Below are positions 52,071 to 61,466 of a stretch of DNA of 64,000 nucleotides, one piece after another (the stretch's first letter is position 1; each line of letters opens with the position of its first letter). The translations under genes were made by a program, and so were the position numbers. Under the pieces are notes generated by a model. It worked only from the letters and a program-made list of their open reading frames with translations. It had not been told where the DNA came from and did not search any database. The stretch is from Halomonas cupida (GTDB taxonomy: Bacteria; Pseudomonadota; Gammaproteobacteria; Pseudomonadales; Halomonadaceae), in contig NZ_FRCA01000003.1 of the NCBI RefSeq assembly GCF_900142755.1, positions 248,001 to 312,000 of the forward strand, given 5' to 3'.

Positions 52071-52652
52071 ATGCCCCTTCCATATGGTGGCGCCCGGCTC
52101 CAGGCCTGGAGTGTCGCCGCACTGACATTGTTGCTGGCCGGGTGTCAGACGGCTCCGACCAGCATGCCCGTGGCCGAGCCGGCGCCTTCGGCCAGTTGCC
52201 ACTGGACGATCACGCCCGGCAGCACCAGCCTTGCCGCGGTGGTCGACGTGCTCGAGAACCGTGATTTCCTGGTGCGGGATACCGATACAGAGCTCGGAGT
52301 GGTCAGCGCCGATCGCGCGGAACGGGCGGTCTATCACAATGCCGATGCCGTTCGTCCGCATATCGGCGGAGTCATTGTCGGCGGCTCCGGCGGCTATATC
52401 GGCGTGGGAACCGGTATCGGTATCGGCATCGGCGGTGGTCGCGGCACCATTGATGATGCGACTCGCATCGAGCGCGTGTCGGTAGCGGTCGGTGAGACCG
52501 ATATCCGCGTAACACGTGATATTCGCCTCTATGACTGGGCTGGTGACCTGCGAGAATCACGCACCGCCAGCGACGCTCATTTCTGTCAGGATTTCCGTGC
52601 CCAGCTCGAGGGGCGACCGGTATCCACTACTGCTATCGAGGAGGGCCGCTGA
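52071..52652 (+). CDS. Putative lipoprotein with a glycine-rich insert
   Basis: From ATG 52071, with AAGGAG upstream, 193 residues; the frame begins earlier at 51897. Lipobox LTLLLAGC. After the lipid anchor comes LAAVVDVLENRDFLVRDTDT, then a Gly-rich hydrophobic insert (GGVIVGGSGGYIGVGTGIG and more) and a beta-rich tail. The helix-strand opening and the tail resemble the next gene, suggesting the two share a fold. It starts a four-gene operon with DUF1007 and NicO, each joined by overlapping stop/start codons. Function unknown. Confidence 0.65.
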   Translation: MPLPYGGARLQAWSVAALTLLLAGCQTAPTSMPVAEPAPSASCHWTITPGSTSLAAVVDVLENRDFLVRDTDTELGVVSADRAERAVYHNADAVRPHIGGVIVGGSGGYIGVGTGIGIGIGGGRGTIDDATRIERVSVAVGETDIRVTRDIRLYDWAGDLRESRTASDAHFCQDFRAQLEGRPVSTTAIEEGR

Positions 52653-53008
52653 TGCGCCTGGCTGCTGTACTCCTGGTTCTGGCCCTGCTGGCTGGTTGCG
52701 CCGCTCCCGCGCCCTCGGCGCCGGCGCGTAGCATGCCCGTGGCGGTCAGTGCTGATCGAGCTGTCCACGAAGCCCTGGCGTTGCTGATGGAACAGGGCTA
52801 TGTCATCACCACGGCGGATGGTAGCCTGGGGCGCATCGATGCCAGCCTCGCGCGCTGGCCGATCTATCGCGTCGAGGTCCGGGTGACCGATACTCCCTCC
52901 GGTGCCAGCATCTCGCTGCAGGGCTACCGTGGTGGCCAGACGTTGTCGCCCAATGTTGTTGAACCCTTGTTCATCGAACTTCAGCACCGATTGGGGCGGG
53001 CACTATGA
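52652..53008 (+). CDS. Putative small lipoprotein
   Basis: Protein of 118 residues starting MRLAAVLLVLALLAGCAAP, a clear lipoprotein signal. The remainder reads as one helix plus strands (VHEALALLMEQGYVITTADG, YRVEVRVTDTPSGASISLQG). It shares its general pattern with the previous gene but lacks the Gly-rich insert. Start overlaps the previous stop (TGATG) and its own stop overlaps the DUF1007 start (ATGA). Role unknown, presumably linked to metal transport by operon position. Confidence 0.65.
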   Translation: MRLAAVLLVLALLAGCAAPAPSAPARSMPVAVSADRAVHEALALLMEQGYVITTADGSLGRIDASLARWPIYRVEVRVTDTPSGASISLQGYRGGQTLSPNVVEPLFIELQHRLGRAL

Positions 53009-53651
53009 CGCTGAGGAAATACACGCTCGTCGTTCTGATGTTGTTGATGCCCGCCGGGCTGGTGAGCGCCCACCCTCATTCCTGGGTAGATCTTTCTGTG
53101 CGTGTGGTGGCCGATGATGACGGGCGCCTGGTGGCCCTTGAGGAGGCCTGGCGTCTGGACCCCTTCTACAGCACCATCCTGCTTGAGGAGCTTCAGGCCG
53201 ACAAGGATGGCATGGAAGCCGCGCTCGACAAGCTCGGTGGGGACATGCTGCAGAGCCTGGCGCCTCAGGGCTTCTTCACCGAGGCCGATATCGACGGTCA
53301 GGCGCTGGAATTCGCGCCGGTCACCGAAGCCACGGTAATGAACAATGATGGTCGAGTGGTGCTGCACTTTCGGCTGCCGCTTGCTGAACCGATATCGCTT
53401 GATGGCCACCTGTTGACGTATCGGGTCTATGACCCGTCCTACTACGTGGAAGTGGTGCATGAGTCCGAGGATGGTCGTCATCCAATGCCCTCTGCGCTGG
53501 TGCCGCCGACATCTCTGACGTGCCATCACGACATCCAGCTGGCAGAACCTGATCCCGAGAAGGTCATGGAGGCGTCTGCGCTCGACAGAACCGATACAGC
53601 GTCGCCAGGGCTCGGACGCTTCTTCGCCGAAACCGGCAAGGTGGACTGCCG

Positions 53652-53655
<4 letters not shown>
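53005..53655 (+). CDS. DUF1007 periplasmic protein
   Basis: Protein of 216 residues with a signal peptide (VVLMLLMPAGLVSA) followed directly by HPHSWVDLSV, the N-terminal motif of DUF1007. The His-rich mature N-terminus suggests metal binding. DUF1007 genes are commonly found immediately before NicO/RcnA-type nickel/cobalt transporter genes, as here. It probably presents or receives metal in the periplasm. It overlaps both neighbours by four bases. Confidence 0.85.
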
Positions 53656-54698
<1,043 letters not shown>

Positions 54699-54704
54699 CC
54701 AGAG

Positions 54705-55124
54705 TCAAAAGGGCATGCCGCTGACGATCGACAGCACACGCTCACGGACTTCGGCGAGGTACTCCTTGTCGTAGGGCTCTGCCTCCCCCTGACCCCACAC
54801 CGGACCAGGCCAGGCGGCATCGCCCTGATGGCGGACAATCACATGGAGATGCAATTGCGGCACCATGTTGCCGAGACTGGCGATATTGAGCTTGTCCCCG
54901 TTGCGATGTGCCTTGACGGCCTTGCCGATCATCGCGGCCTCGCGCCACATCTGGTGCTGGTCTTCCACGCTCAATTCGAAGACTTCGCTGATACCGGCGC
55001 GCCTGGGGATCAGGATCAGCCACAGGTAGCGGGTGTCGTCCATCAGACGCAACTGGCACAGCGGAAGCTCGGTGAGTGGATAACTGTCTGCGACAAGGCG
55101 CGGATCCAGGGGGAAATCGGGCAT
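54705..55124 (-). CDS. HIT-domain protein
   Basis: Protein of 139 residues. The histidine-triad signature is seen near the C-terminal half: MVPQLHLHVIVRHQGD (HxHxHxx form). The family hydrolyses or transfers nucleotides attached to phosphates, adenylated amines or sulfates; this variant (RLMDDTRYLWLILIPRRAG) belongs to the small bacterial HIT group without a firmly known substrate. It is alone on its strand, convergent with the NicO operon, with a tandem-repeat region upstream. Confidence 0.85.
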   Translation of the reverse strand: MPDFPLDPRLVADSYPLTELPLCQLRLMDDTRYLWLILIPRRAGISEVFELSVEDQHQMWREAAMIGKAVKAHRNGDKLNIASLGNMVPQLHLHVIVRHQGDAAWPGPVWGQGEAEPYDKEYLAEVRERVLSIVSGMPF

Positions 55125-55189
55125 GATGGGGCTCCAGTCTCAACTTGCCTGACAGAGTACACGACTGTTCAGCTCGAGGTTTAGTCCTC

Positions 55190-55258
55190 GTAGTTGAAAT
55201 CTTGTAGTTGAAATCTTGTAGTTGAAATCTTGTAGTTGAAATCTTGTAGTTGAAATCC
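55190..55258. repeat. Five 14-bp tandem repeats between HIT and TSUP genes
   Basis: Units GTAGTTGAAATCTT at 55190-55203, 55204-55217, 55218-55231 and 55232-55245, with a fifth nearly complete unit ending at 55258. The full units are identical. They lie in the divergent promoter region, 41 bases before the TSUP start. Confidence 0.95.
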
Positions 55259-55298
55259 AGGTGGAATCTCGGCAGGAAAGTCAGCACGGAATAATCAG

Positions 55299-56045
55299 AT
55301 GACAATCATGGAAGCTGTGGCACTACTGGGTATCGGCGTGGTTGCCGGGTTCATCAATGTTCTGTCGGCGGGAGGTTCGATGCTGACCCTGCCGCTGTTG
55401 ATGTTTCTCGGGCTGCCACCCCAGGTGGCCAATGGTACCAACCGGGTATCGATCGCTCTGCAGAGTGTCTCGGCCAGTTGGAACTTCTTTCGCGCCGGAG
55501 CGCGTTATATCGACCTGAGTCTGCGTTTGGCCATGCCTGCAGTGCTTGGCTCGCTGTTGGGCGTGTGGCTTGCACTGCAGGTCAGTGATGCGCTGTTCGA
55601 GACGATTCTGGTGGCGGTCATGGTGGCCGCCGCGGCCATCATGATGCTACCGCAACCGCGGCTGGATACCCGCCCCCTGACGAGGCAGAGACTGACACCC
55701 ATCATCTATCTGGCCATGTTCCTGATCGGTGTCTACGGCGGGTTCCTTCAAGTCGGCGTGGGCATTCTGTTCATCATTGTCCTCTATCGCATGCTCCGTA
55801 TTGACCTGGCCCAGGTCAACGCCTTCAAGGTGGTGATCATTCTGGTCTACACATTGCCGGCGCTGGCAATGTTCCTGTGGCATGACCAGGTGCGCTGGAG
55901 CTACGGTCTGATGCTGGCGGCCGGTAGCATGACGGGGGCCTGGCTGGCGGTGAAGGTCAACATGAGCACGCGAGGCGCTCAGGTGGTCAAGTGGCTGACG
56001 CTGGCGGTCATTGTCGTCATCATCCTGCGGCTGCTGTTGGCTTGA
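55299..56045 (+). CDS. TSUP-family (TauE/SafE) transporter, second copy
   Basis: Protein of 248 residues with eight hydrophobic segments. The family start AVALLGIGVVAGFINVLSAGGSMLTLPLL and the internal repeat YLAMFLIGVYGGFLQVGVGI are clear (first 20 residues diagnostic). It is only distantly similar to the TSUP protein at 13.9-14.6 kb. It stands alone, with a tandem repeat just upstream that may affect expression. Substrate unknown; sulfite, thiosulfate or organic anions are possible. Confidence 0.88.
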   Translation: MTIMEAVALLGIGVVAGFINVLSAGGSMLTLPLLMFLGLPPQVANGTNRVSIALQSVSASWNFFRAGARYIDLSLRLAMPAVLGSLLGVWLALQVSDALFETILVAVMVAAAAIMMLPQPRLDTRPLTRQRLTPIIYLAMFLIGVYGGFLQVGVGILFIIVLYRMLRIDLAQVNAFKVVIILVYTLPALAMFLWHDQVRWSYGLMLAAGSMTGAWLAVKVNMSTRGAQVVKWLTLAVIVVIILRLLLA

Positions 56046-56153
56046 GTATGAAACGATTGAGGTATTCAGAATGATCCAGCACACAACCAGCAACCTTCAT
56101 GCTAGATTAACAGGGTGTTACGCAAGAATTGATAGGCTCAAGGAGTGTTGACG

Positions 56154-56288
56154 ATGAAAAGAACCCTGTCTGTTGTACTTGTGTCGCTGATGACACTGGC
56201 GATGCTGAGTGGTTGCAACACCTGGCGGGGCGTAGGCCAGGATATCGAAAAGGCCGGTGAAGGCATCCAGAACAGTGCCAACAAGTAG
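56154..56288 (+). CDS. Entericidin-family small lipoprotein
   Basis: A 44-residue gene: MKRTLSVVLVSLMTLAMLSG then the lipobox Cys, ending in a short amphipathic region (GVGQDIEKAGEGIQNSANK). This is the entericidin A/B pattern: a tiny lipidated peptide, with GQDIxxAGxxI conserved. AAGGAG lies eight bases before the ATG and a strong hairpin follows, so it is a complete monocistronic gene. Entericidins are linked to envelope stress and programmed lysis in enterics; no partner gene is adjacent here. Confidence 0.88.
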   Translation: MKRTLSVVLVSLMTLAMLSGCNTWRGVGQDIEKAGEGIQNSANK

Positions 56289-56313
56289 CCTGATATAAAG
56301 ACTCCTGGCGTGA

Positions 56314-56336
56314 GGCGCCGCCCGACTGGCGGCGCC
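56314..56336 (+). terminator. Hairpin after the entericidin gene
   Basis: GGCGCCGCC (56314-56322), loop CGACT, GGCGGCGCC (56328-56336), a perfect 9-bp GC stem 25 bases after the stop. No T-run. Confidence 0.6.
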
Positions 56337-56412
56337 GGATTCCCTGGGCAGGCTGATAGCCTGTGAATTTGAAGCGGCAGCATGACGCTGCTGTCGGCAT
56401 TGGAGGCCAACC

Positions 56413-56748
56413 ATGTTCCGAGTTTCCTGCGTACTTTTGATGGTAGCCTCTCTGGGGCTGGCGGGTTGCTCTACTGGCTCCTCGGGTAGCCAGGCAGAAA
56501 AGGATCCCGCCCCCTTGCCACCGTCCATGACTGACGAACCTCAGGACATGTGTGATGTGGATGCGGTCCAGAGCTGGGTCGGACACGACTATCAGCAGGA
56601 CATGGAACCCCAGCTGTTGAGTGACAGTGGAGCGCGGACGTTGCGTGTGCTGCGCCCCAACACTGCTGCGACCATGGACCTGCGTCTTGATCGTCTCAAC
56701 GTCAAGTTGGACGACAATGATGTGATTACGGAAGTTGGCTGCGGTTGA
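56413..56748 (+). CDS. Peptidase inhibitor I78-family lipoprotein
   Basis: Protein of 111 residues with a lipoprotein signal (LLMVASLGLAGC), a Pro/Ser-rich linker and then the I78 domain: MCDVDAVQSWVGHDYQ, RTLRVLRPNTAATMDLRLDR and LNVKLDDNDVITEVGCG with the paired Cys at each end. I78 inhibitors block subtilisin- and chymotrypsin-like proteases. GGAGG precedes the ATG by six bases. As an envelope lipoprotein it may protect against external proteases; this is inference. Confidence 0.87.
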   Translation: MFRVSCVLLMVASLGLAGCSTGSSGSQAEKDPAPLPPSMTDEPQDMCDVDAVQSWVGHDYQQDMEPQLLSDSGARTLRVLRPNTAATMDLRLDRLNVKLDDNDVITEVGCG

Positions 56749-56765
56749 CCTGACACCCCGTATAC

Positions 56766-56803
56766 AACACGGAGGCCGCCCACTGGGGTGGCCTTCGTGT
56801 TTT
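56766..56803. terminator. Bidirectional terminator between I78 and thioesterase genes
   Basis: AACACGGAGGCCGCC (56766-56780), loop CACT, and its near-complement GGGGTGGCCTTCGTGTT, followed by TTT. It lies between two convergent genes. Confidence 0.8.
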
Positions 56804-56811
56804 CGATGGGA

Positions 56812-57282
56812 CTACTTCTGCTGGGCCTGCTTGCGCAGTTCCTTGCGTCTGGCGGCCTGATCGAAGCGGCGCTGCTGCACGTCGGTCTTGAGCTCGAGAG
56901 GCGCGATGGCGGCGGGGCGACCATCTGCATCCACGGCCACCATGGTCAGATAGCAGCTGTTGGTGTGGCGAATGACCTTCTGCTGGATATCTTCGGCAAC
57001 CACCTTGATGCCGACTTCCATCGAGGAGCGGCCAACATGGTTGATGCTGGCCAGAAAGGTGACCAGCTCACCGACGTGAATCGGTTGTTCGAATGTGACC
57101 TGATCCACCGACAGCGTGACCACATAGTGTCCTGAGTAGCGGCTGGCGCAGGCATAGGCGACTTCGTCGAGCTTCTTGAGAATGGCTCCACCGTGAACCT
57201 TGCCGCTGAAGTTGGCCATATCAGGGGTCATCAGTACGGTCATGGTCAGCTCATGCTGGCCGGGTAGGCGGTGTTGGTCCAT
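56812..57282 (-). CDS. Acyl-CoA thioesterase (hotdog fold, YciA-like)
   Basis: Protein of 156 residues. The first half LTMTVLMTPDMANFSGKVHG followed by GAILKKLDEVAYACASRYSG is the classic hotdog thioesterase signature, with the catalytic Asp/Glu in the helix. The C-terminal RKELRKQAQQK tail is basic. It hydrolyses acyl-CoA esters in the cytoplasm. It lies downstream of the short-chain fatty acid transporter gene on the same strand but is separated from it by a strong terminator, so it probably has its own promoter. Confidence 0.88.
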   Translation of the reverse strand: MDQHRLPGQHELTMTVLMTPDMANFSGKVHGGAILKKLDEVAYACASRYSGHYVVTLSVDQVTFEQPIHVGELVTFLASINHVGRSSMEVGIKVVAEDIQQKVIRHTNSCYLTMVAVDADGRPAAIAPLELKTDVQQRRFDQAARRKELRKQAQQK

Positions 57283-57311
57283 AGGGGCGGTCCTTGGTGT
57301 ATTCCCGTGTG

Positions 57312-57371
57312 GTGTGGTTATCGGCAGTGTGGTTATTGGGTGTGTGATTGTCGGGAGTCTCGTTATTGGAG
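57312..57371. repeat. Four degenerate 15-bp tandem repeats upstream of the thioesterase gene
   Basis: Units GTGTGGTTATCGGCA (57312-57326), GTGTGGTTATTGGGT, GTGTGATTGTCGGGA and GTCTCGTTATTGGAG (ending 57371). They are similar but not identical, unlike the array at 55190. They lie in the probable promoter/leader region of the thioesterase gene. Confidence 0.75.
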
Positions 57372-57396
57372 TGCGATGGTGGCGTGAATCCCCATA

Positions 57397-57437
57397 GCAT
57401 AACGCCTTGCCTCCGCTGAGGGGACAAGGCGTTATGC
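57397..57437 (-). terminator. Terminator of the short-chain fatty acid transporter gene
   Basis: GCATAACGCCTTG (57397-57409) and CAAGGCGTTATGC (57425-57437) form a perfect 13-bp stem with an inner CCTC/GAGG step. It lies 34 bases beyond the stop codon of the minus-strand transporter gene. Confidence 0.75.
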
Positions 57438-57470
57438 ATTATCGAGGTGAGGATCGTTGGCGATCTGTTG

Positions 57471-58778
57471 CTACAGCCAGGTCAGGCCGATGGAAATGAT
57501 CACGCCGGTCACGATCAGCTGGATCAGGCAGAAACCCATGATGTCCTTGGCCTTGAGACCTGCAATACCCAATACCGGCAGGGCCCAGAACGGTTGCAGC
57601 AGGTTGGTCCAGGCGTCTCCCCAGGCCACTGCCATGGCGGCTCGCGGAATATCGACACCCAACGCCTGGGCCGCAGGAATGACCACCGGGGCCTGTACCG
57701 CCCACTGTCCTCCGCCGGAAGGCACGAACATGTTGACGATACCGGCACTGATGAAGGTCCAGAATGGCAGCGTCGTTTCGGTGGCGAAGGAGATCATCGC
57801 TCTGGACATGGTCTCGGCCAGCCCGGACTGGATCATGATTGCCATGATCCCGGCATAGAACGGGAACTGGATGACGATACCCGCGCCACCCTTGATGCCT
57901 TCGTGCAGGCTGTTGAGCAGGCTCTGAGGTGTGCGGTGCAGGACGATGGCGAGGAACAGGAACAGGAAGTTGACGATATTCAGGTTCAGGCCGCCACCAC
58001 CGATGAAGTAGCTGACCAGATAGATCAGCCCCGGTACACCGACCAGCAAGGCCAGGGTGACGCTGTTTTCCAGTCGCTCGGCGGGGCGGGTGATGCGCGG
58101 ACGCTCGTTGTCGTCGTCACCCAGCAACGCAGGATCGATGTAGACGCTTTCGCGCTCGCCCGGCAGCATCATGCGATTGACCAGCGGCACGGCCACGAAC
58201 AGCGCGGCGACGATGATCAGGTTGAACGCCGAGAAGATGGTCTGTGAGGTGCCGATGACACCGATCTGCTCCATGGAGAAGTGGCCATCGGTGGCAATGG
58301 TCAAAGGAACCGAGCCCGCCAGCCCGCCATGCCAGACAATGAAGCCGGAGTAGGCACTGGCGACCAGCAGGCGATAGTCGACCTTGATCTGGCGGGCCAG
58401 TTCCTTGGCAAACAGCGCCCCCACTACCAGACCGAAGCCCCAGTTGATCCAGCTGGCAGCCAGTGACACCAGGGTCACCAGGATGATCGCCGCACCGGCA
58501 TTGTTGGCCAGCGTAGCCAGCGAGGAGAGCAGACGCTTTACCGGAGGGGAGCTGGCCAACATGAAGCCGGTGACCAGCACCAGCAGCATCTGCATCGAGA
58601 ATTGCAACAGGTTCCAGAAGCCATCCCCCCAGTAGGTGAGAACGGCCATCGGCGACTGACGCTCGATGCCGATGGCGGCGGCTGCCGCGATCAGGGTCAG
58701 CAACAGGACGAAAATATAGGGGTCGGGCAGGTAGCGTTCGACCAGTTTCACTGCAGGACGCGAAAGGGCTCTCAGCAT
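57471..58778 (-). CDS. Short-chain fatty acid transporter (AtoE family)
   Basis: Protein of 435 residues with about eleven hydrophobic segments. The start VKLVERYLPDPYIFVLLLTL and the segments YWGDGFWNLLQFSMQMLLVL, VGALFAKELARQIKVDYRLL, AYSGFIVWHGGLAGSVPL and FVPSGGGQWAVQAPVV match the AtoE family. It imports acetoacetate or other short-chain fatty acids. No acyl-CoA transferase gene is adjacent, so activation must be encoded elsewhere. Confidence 0.9.
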   Translation of the reverse strand: MLRALSRPAVKLVERYLPDPYIFVLLLTLIAAAAAIGIERQSPMAVLTYWGDGFWNLLQFSMQMLLVLVTGFMLASSPPVKRLLSSLATLANNAGAAIILVTLVSLAASWINWGFGLVVGALFAKELARQIKVDYRLLVASAYSGFIVWHGGLAGSVPLTIATDGHFSMEQIGVIGTSQTIFSAFNLIIVAALFVAVPLVNRMMLPGERESVYIDPALLGDDDNERPRITRPAERLENSVTLALLVGVPGLIYLVSYFIGGGGLNLNIVNFLFLFLAIVLHRTPQSLLNSLHEGIKGGAGIVIQFPFYAGIMAIMIQSGLAETMSRAMISFATETTLPFWTFISAGIVNMFVPSGGGQWAVQAPVVIPAAQALGVDIPRAAMAVAWGDAWTNLLQPFWALPVLGIAGLKAKDIMGFCLIQLIVTGVIISIGLTWL

Positions 58779-58866
58779 GGCGTGGTTCGCTTCTTCTGGT
58801 TGTGTTGGGTGGCCGCTGGGCGGCTCGATGTTGTTGACTCGGAGTTAATTTGCCGCGGCGCAGCAA

Positions 58867-60303
58867 TCAAGTCAAAGCAGCGTTGCTGCTCCAGCGCGAA
58901 TGGCGGTAGTGCAGGTAATAGCCGATCAGCACTGACGAGCGTACTGCGGTAAAGGCCATGAATGACAACCATAGACCATGATTACCGAAGTCTTGTGTCA
59001 GCCACCATAGCGGAAGATAGACGATCAGTCCGATGAAGATCGAATTACGCATTTCACGAATCGCCGTGGCACCGATGAAGACACCATCGAGCAGATAGCT
59101 CCATACGGCGATCAATGGCATGGCGACCATCCAGGGCAGATAGTCCGCTGCAGTGGCGCGAACCTCGGGGAGCCCCGTCAGTAGTGCCACCAGGCTATTG
59201 CCACCGAAGGCAAAGGCCAGGCTGGCAAGGCCTGCGGTGACCACTGAACAGAAGGCGGCACCACGGACTGCAGTGGTGAATTCGTCCATGCGTTTACGAC
59301 CAATGGCATGTCCGGTCAGGGCTTCTGCCGCATTGGCAAACCCGTCCAGGGCGTAGGACGTCAGCATGATGAACTGCAGCAGCACAGCATTGGCGGCAAG
59401 CACGGTATCGCCCTGGGCCGCCCCCTGGGCAGTGAAGAAGGCCTGGGCAAACAGCAGACCAAGGGTACGCACGAACAGGTTGGCGTTGACGGAAAACAAC
59501 TCGGCATAGGCCGAGAGACGCAGCAGGCGGGCCTTCTCGAAATGCCCTCCAAGGCGCAACAGGCGATGGCGACACAGCCACAGGCCAAGACCGCAGGCAC
59601 TGTAGTCGGCGATCACTGACGCCCAGGCCACTCCATCACTGGTCATGTCCAGGCCAACGACAAACACCAGATCGAGGACGATATTGACGCCATTGTTGAC
59701 CAGCAGCAGTGCCAGGGTAACGCGGCTGTTCTGCTGGCCGAGAAACCAACCGAGAATGGCGTAGTTGGCCAGTACCGCTGGGGCGGAAAGCAGGCGAATG
59801 GCCGCATAGCTCTCGGCTAGTTGAGTCGCACTGTCGCTGCCATCCAGCAGGCGCAGGCCGAGTGCAATCAGCGGGTCACCCAGTATGATCAGCAACAGCC
59901 CGATCACGCTGGCCATCAGCAGTGACTGCCCCAGCAGGTGGCGTACGGCACTGTCCTGTTCTCGCCCCATGGCCTGGGATGTCAGGCCTGTGGTGCCCAT
60001 GCGCAGAAAGCCGAACCCCCAGTACAGGAAGCTGAACAGTGTTGCCCCCAGGGTAACGCCTGCCAGATAGCGGGAGTCCTCCAGGTGGCCGACCACGGCG
60101 GTGTCTACCAGCCCCAGCAGGGGAACGGTGATATTGGACAGGATGATCGGCCAGGCAATGCTGGCAATGCGTGGAAAGCTGGAGAGGGTGTCCTTGTAGA
60201 TATGCACGGGCTGGCTCTGGGTTGAAGGGCTGGACGAAAGGGCGTTTCGTGCCTGAGGCGACATGATCGCGTTGCGGCTGGCAGGCTGCAAGCGGGCAAC
60301 CAT
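58867..60303 (-). CDS. MATE-family efflux transporter (DinF-like)
   Basis: About 478 residues from ATG 60303 (MVARLQPASRNAIM); ATGs at 60336 and 60264 are also in frame. The twelve-helix MATE core begins at IASIAWPIILSNITVPLLGL, followed by VDTAVVGHLEDSRYLAGVTL and GTTGLTSQAMGREQD, which are the DinF/NorM-type N-terminal signatures. It exports drugs or organic cations with Na+ or H+. It is monocistronic, divergent from the carbonic anhydrase gene. Confidence 0.9.
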   Translation of the reverse strand: MVARLQPASRNAIMSPQARNALSSSPSTQSQPVHIYKDTLSSFPRIASIAWPIILSNITVPLLGLVDTAVVGHLEDSRYLAGVTLGATLFSFLYWGFGFLRMGTTGLTSQAMGREQDSAVRHLLGQSLLMASVIGLLLIILGDPLIALGLRLLDGSDSATQLAESYAAIRLLSAPAVLANYAILGWFLGQQNSRVTLALLLVNNGVNIVLDLVFVVGLDMTSDGVAWASVIADYSACGLGLWLCRHRLLRLGGHFEKARLLRLSAYAELFSVNANLFVRTLGLLFAQAFFTAQGAAQGDTVLAANAVLLQFIMLTSYALDGFANAAEALTGHAIGRKRMDEFTTAVRGAAFCSVVTAGLASLAFAFGGNSLVALLTGLPEVRATAADYLPWMVAMPLIAVWSYLLDGVFIGATAIREMRNSIFIGLIVYLPLWWLTQDFGNHGLWLSFMAFTAVRSSVLIGYYLHYRHSRWSSNAALT

Positions 60304-60705
60304 TATTCTACTGATGGACATCCAGCAGTCGGCCACGGATGGTCAAACCATGGTTATGGTTGCCAGCCGGGGGCGTGTGGAAATGTTGCTCGAGGGTTCT
60401 TGTTGAAGATGACGAATGGATTATTGCCTGTCCCCCAGTAATCGACAGAAAATCAGATATATGAACGTACATTCTGGCGCGCCTTGAGTCCGGTTGTTTA
60501 TTTGCCGTTTCTTGATGTTCATCAGTCATTGACTCAAGTGAATAATACGCTGGCGCTATAGAATCCTGGTTGAGCGAGAGAAACAGAGTGTCTTCGTGCA
60601 ATAAAGATACCCTGTCGTGTGACAAAGGTGCCTTGCGTGCGATAGATCACGTCTGCCATGTCACCATTCTCTCGCCAGGGATTATCATTGATAAAGGAAC
60701 TGTTG
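60304..60705. other. Divergent intergenic region between MATE and carbonic anhydrase genes
   Basis: About 400 bases with no supported gene. The short minus-strand frame at 60534-60770 is a shadow. TTGACT at 60529-60534 could be a -35 element, but no -10 at the right distance was found. The stretch near 60540-60720 is A/T-rich and probably holds the promoter for the carbonic anhydrase gene. Confidence 0.45.
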
Positions 60706-61446
60706 ATGTCACATTTCAAGAAGTTGACCATTGTTGCTGCGCTTTCCGCGACCCTTGGAAGTGCAGCCATGGCAAGTGAAGTCGAATGGAGTTACGAGGG
60801 CGATACCGGACCGGAAAACTGGGCCAATCTGCATGAAAACTTTGCTTCCTGTGCCGGGAATCAGCAGTCTCCCATCGATATCCAGCCATCTTCAGTAGTG
60901 GATGCCCAGTTGCTTCCCCTGGAGATCAAATGGAACGAAGAAGTCGATCTTTCGGTCGCCAATACCGGTCACGGCATCCAGGATAACGGGGCTGACCTGG
61001 GAACGGCGACGATCAATGGCAAGGAATATACTCTCAAGCAGTTCCATTTCCATCATCCGTCCGAACACACGATCGACGGCAAGCATTTCCCGGCTGAGGT
61101 CCACTTCGTGCACCAGGCCAGTGATGGTTCACTTGCCGTTGTGGCTGTCATGCTGGATGGGGGCGGTGAGAATTCGGTGTTTGGCGATAGTCTGAATACC
61201 GCGACAGACGCCATGGGCGAAACCCATCTGGGAGTAGAGAATCCCCGTGACCTGCTGCCGGAAGACCTTTCTGTCTACACCTATCGTGGTTCACTGACGA
61301 CACCGCCATGCTCGGAGATCGTCGATTGGAACATCCTCAAGACACCGCTGAAGGTTTCCGACGAGAGCCTTGAGGCATTTGCCGAGCTCTATGACAACGA
61401 TGCACGCCCGACACAGAACCTTGCCCGGCGTTATGTGTTGCAGTGA
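60706..61446 (+). CDS. cah: Periplasmic alpha-type carbonic anhydrase
   Basis: From ATG 60706 (MSHFKKLTIVAALSATLGSA), with AAGGA seven bases before, 246 residues. The signal peptide ends at AMA-SEVEWSYEG, so it acts in the periplasm. Alpha-CA marks are QSPIDIQ, the zinc ligands in KQFHFHHPSEH and EVHFVHQ, and YRGSLTTPPCSEIVDW (the threonine of the active-site pocket). Two Cys, in FASCAGNQQSPID and TPPCSE, could form the usual disulfide. It interconverts CO2 and bicarbonate. Confidence 0.93.
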   Translation: MSHFKKLTIVAALSATLGSAAMASEVEWSYEGDTGPENWANLHENFASCAGNQQSPIDIQPSSVVDAQLLPLEIKWNEEVDLSVANTGHGIQDNGADLGTATINGKEYTLKQFHFHHPSEHTIDGKHFPAEVHFVHQASDGSLAVVAVMLDGGGENSVFGDSLNTATDAMGETHLGVENPRDLLPEDLSVYTYRGSLTTPPCSEIVDWNILKTPLKVSDESLEAFAELYDNDARPTQNLARRYVLQ

Positions 61447-61466
61447 TACATACCTGGCCGGCAGCT

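Noticed and set aside
55190..55258. Possible CRISPR array
   Set aside because: The 14-base units are directly adjacent with no spacers and no cas genes are near; it is a simple tandem repeat.
60534..60770. Minus-strand frame of 78 codons before the carbonic anhydrase gene
   Set aside because: It overlaps the carbonic anhydrase signal peptide, lacks a ribosome site and has no recognisable features.
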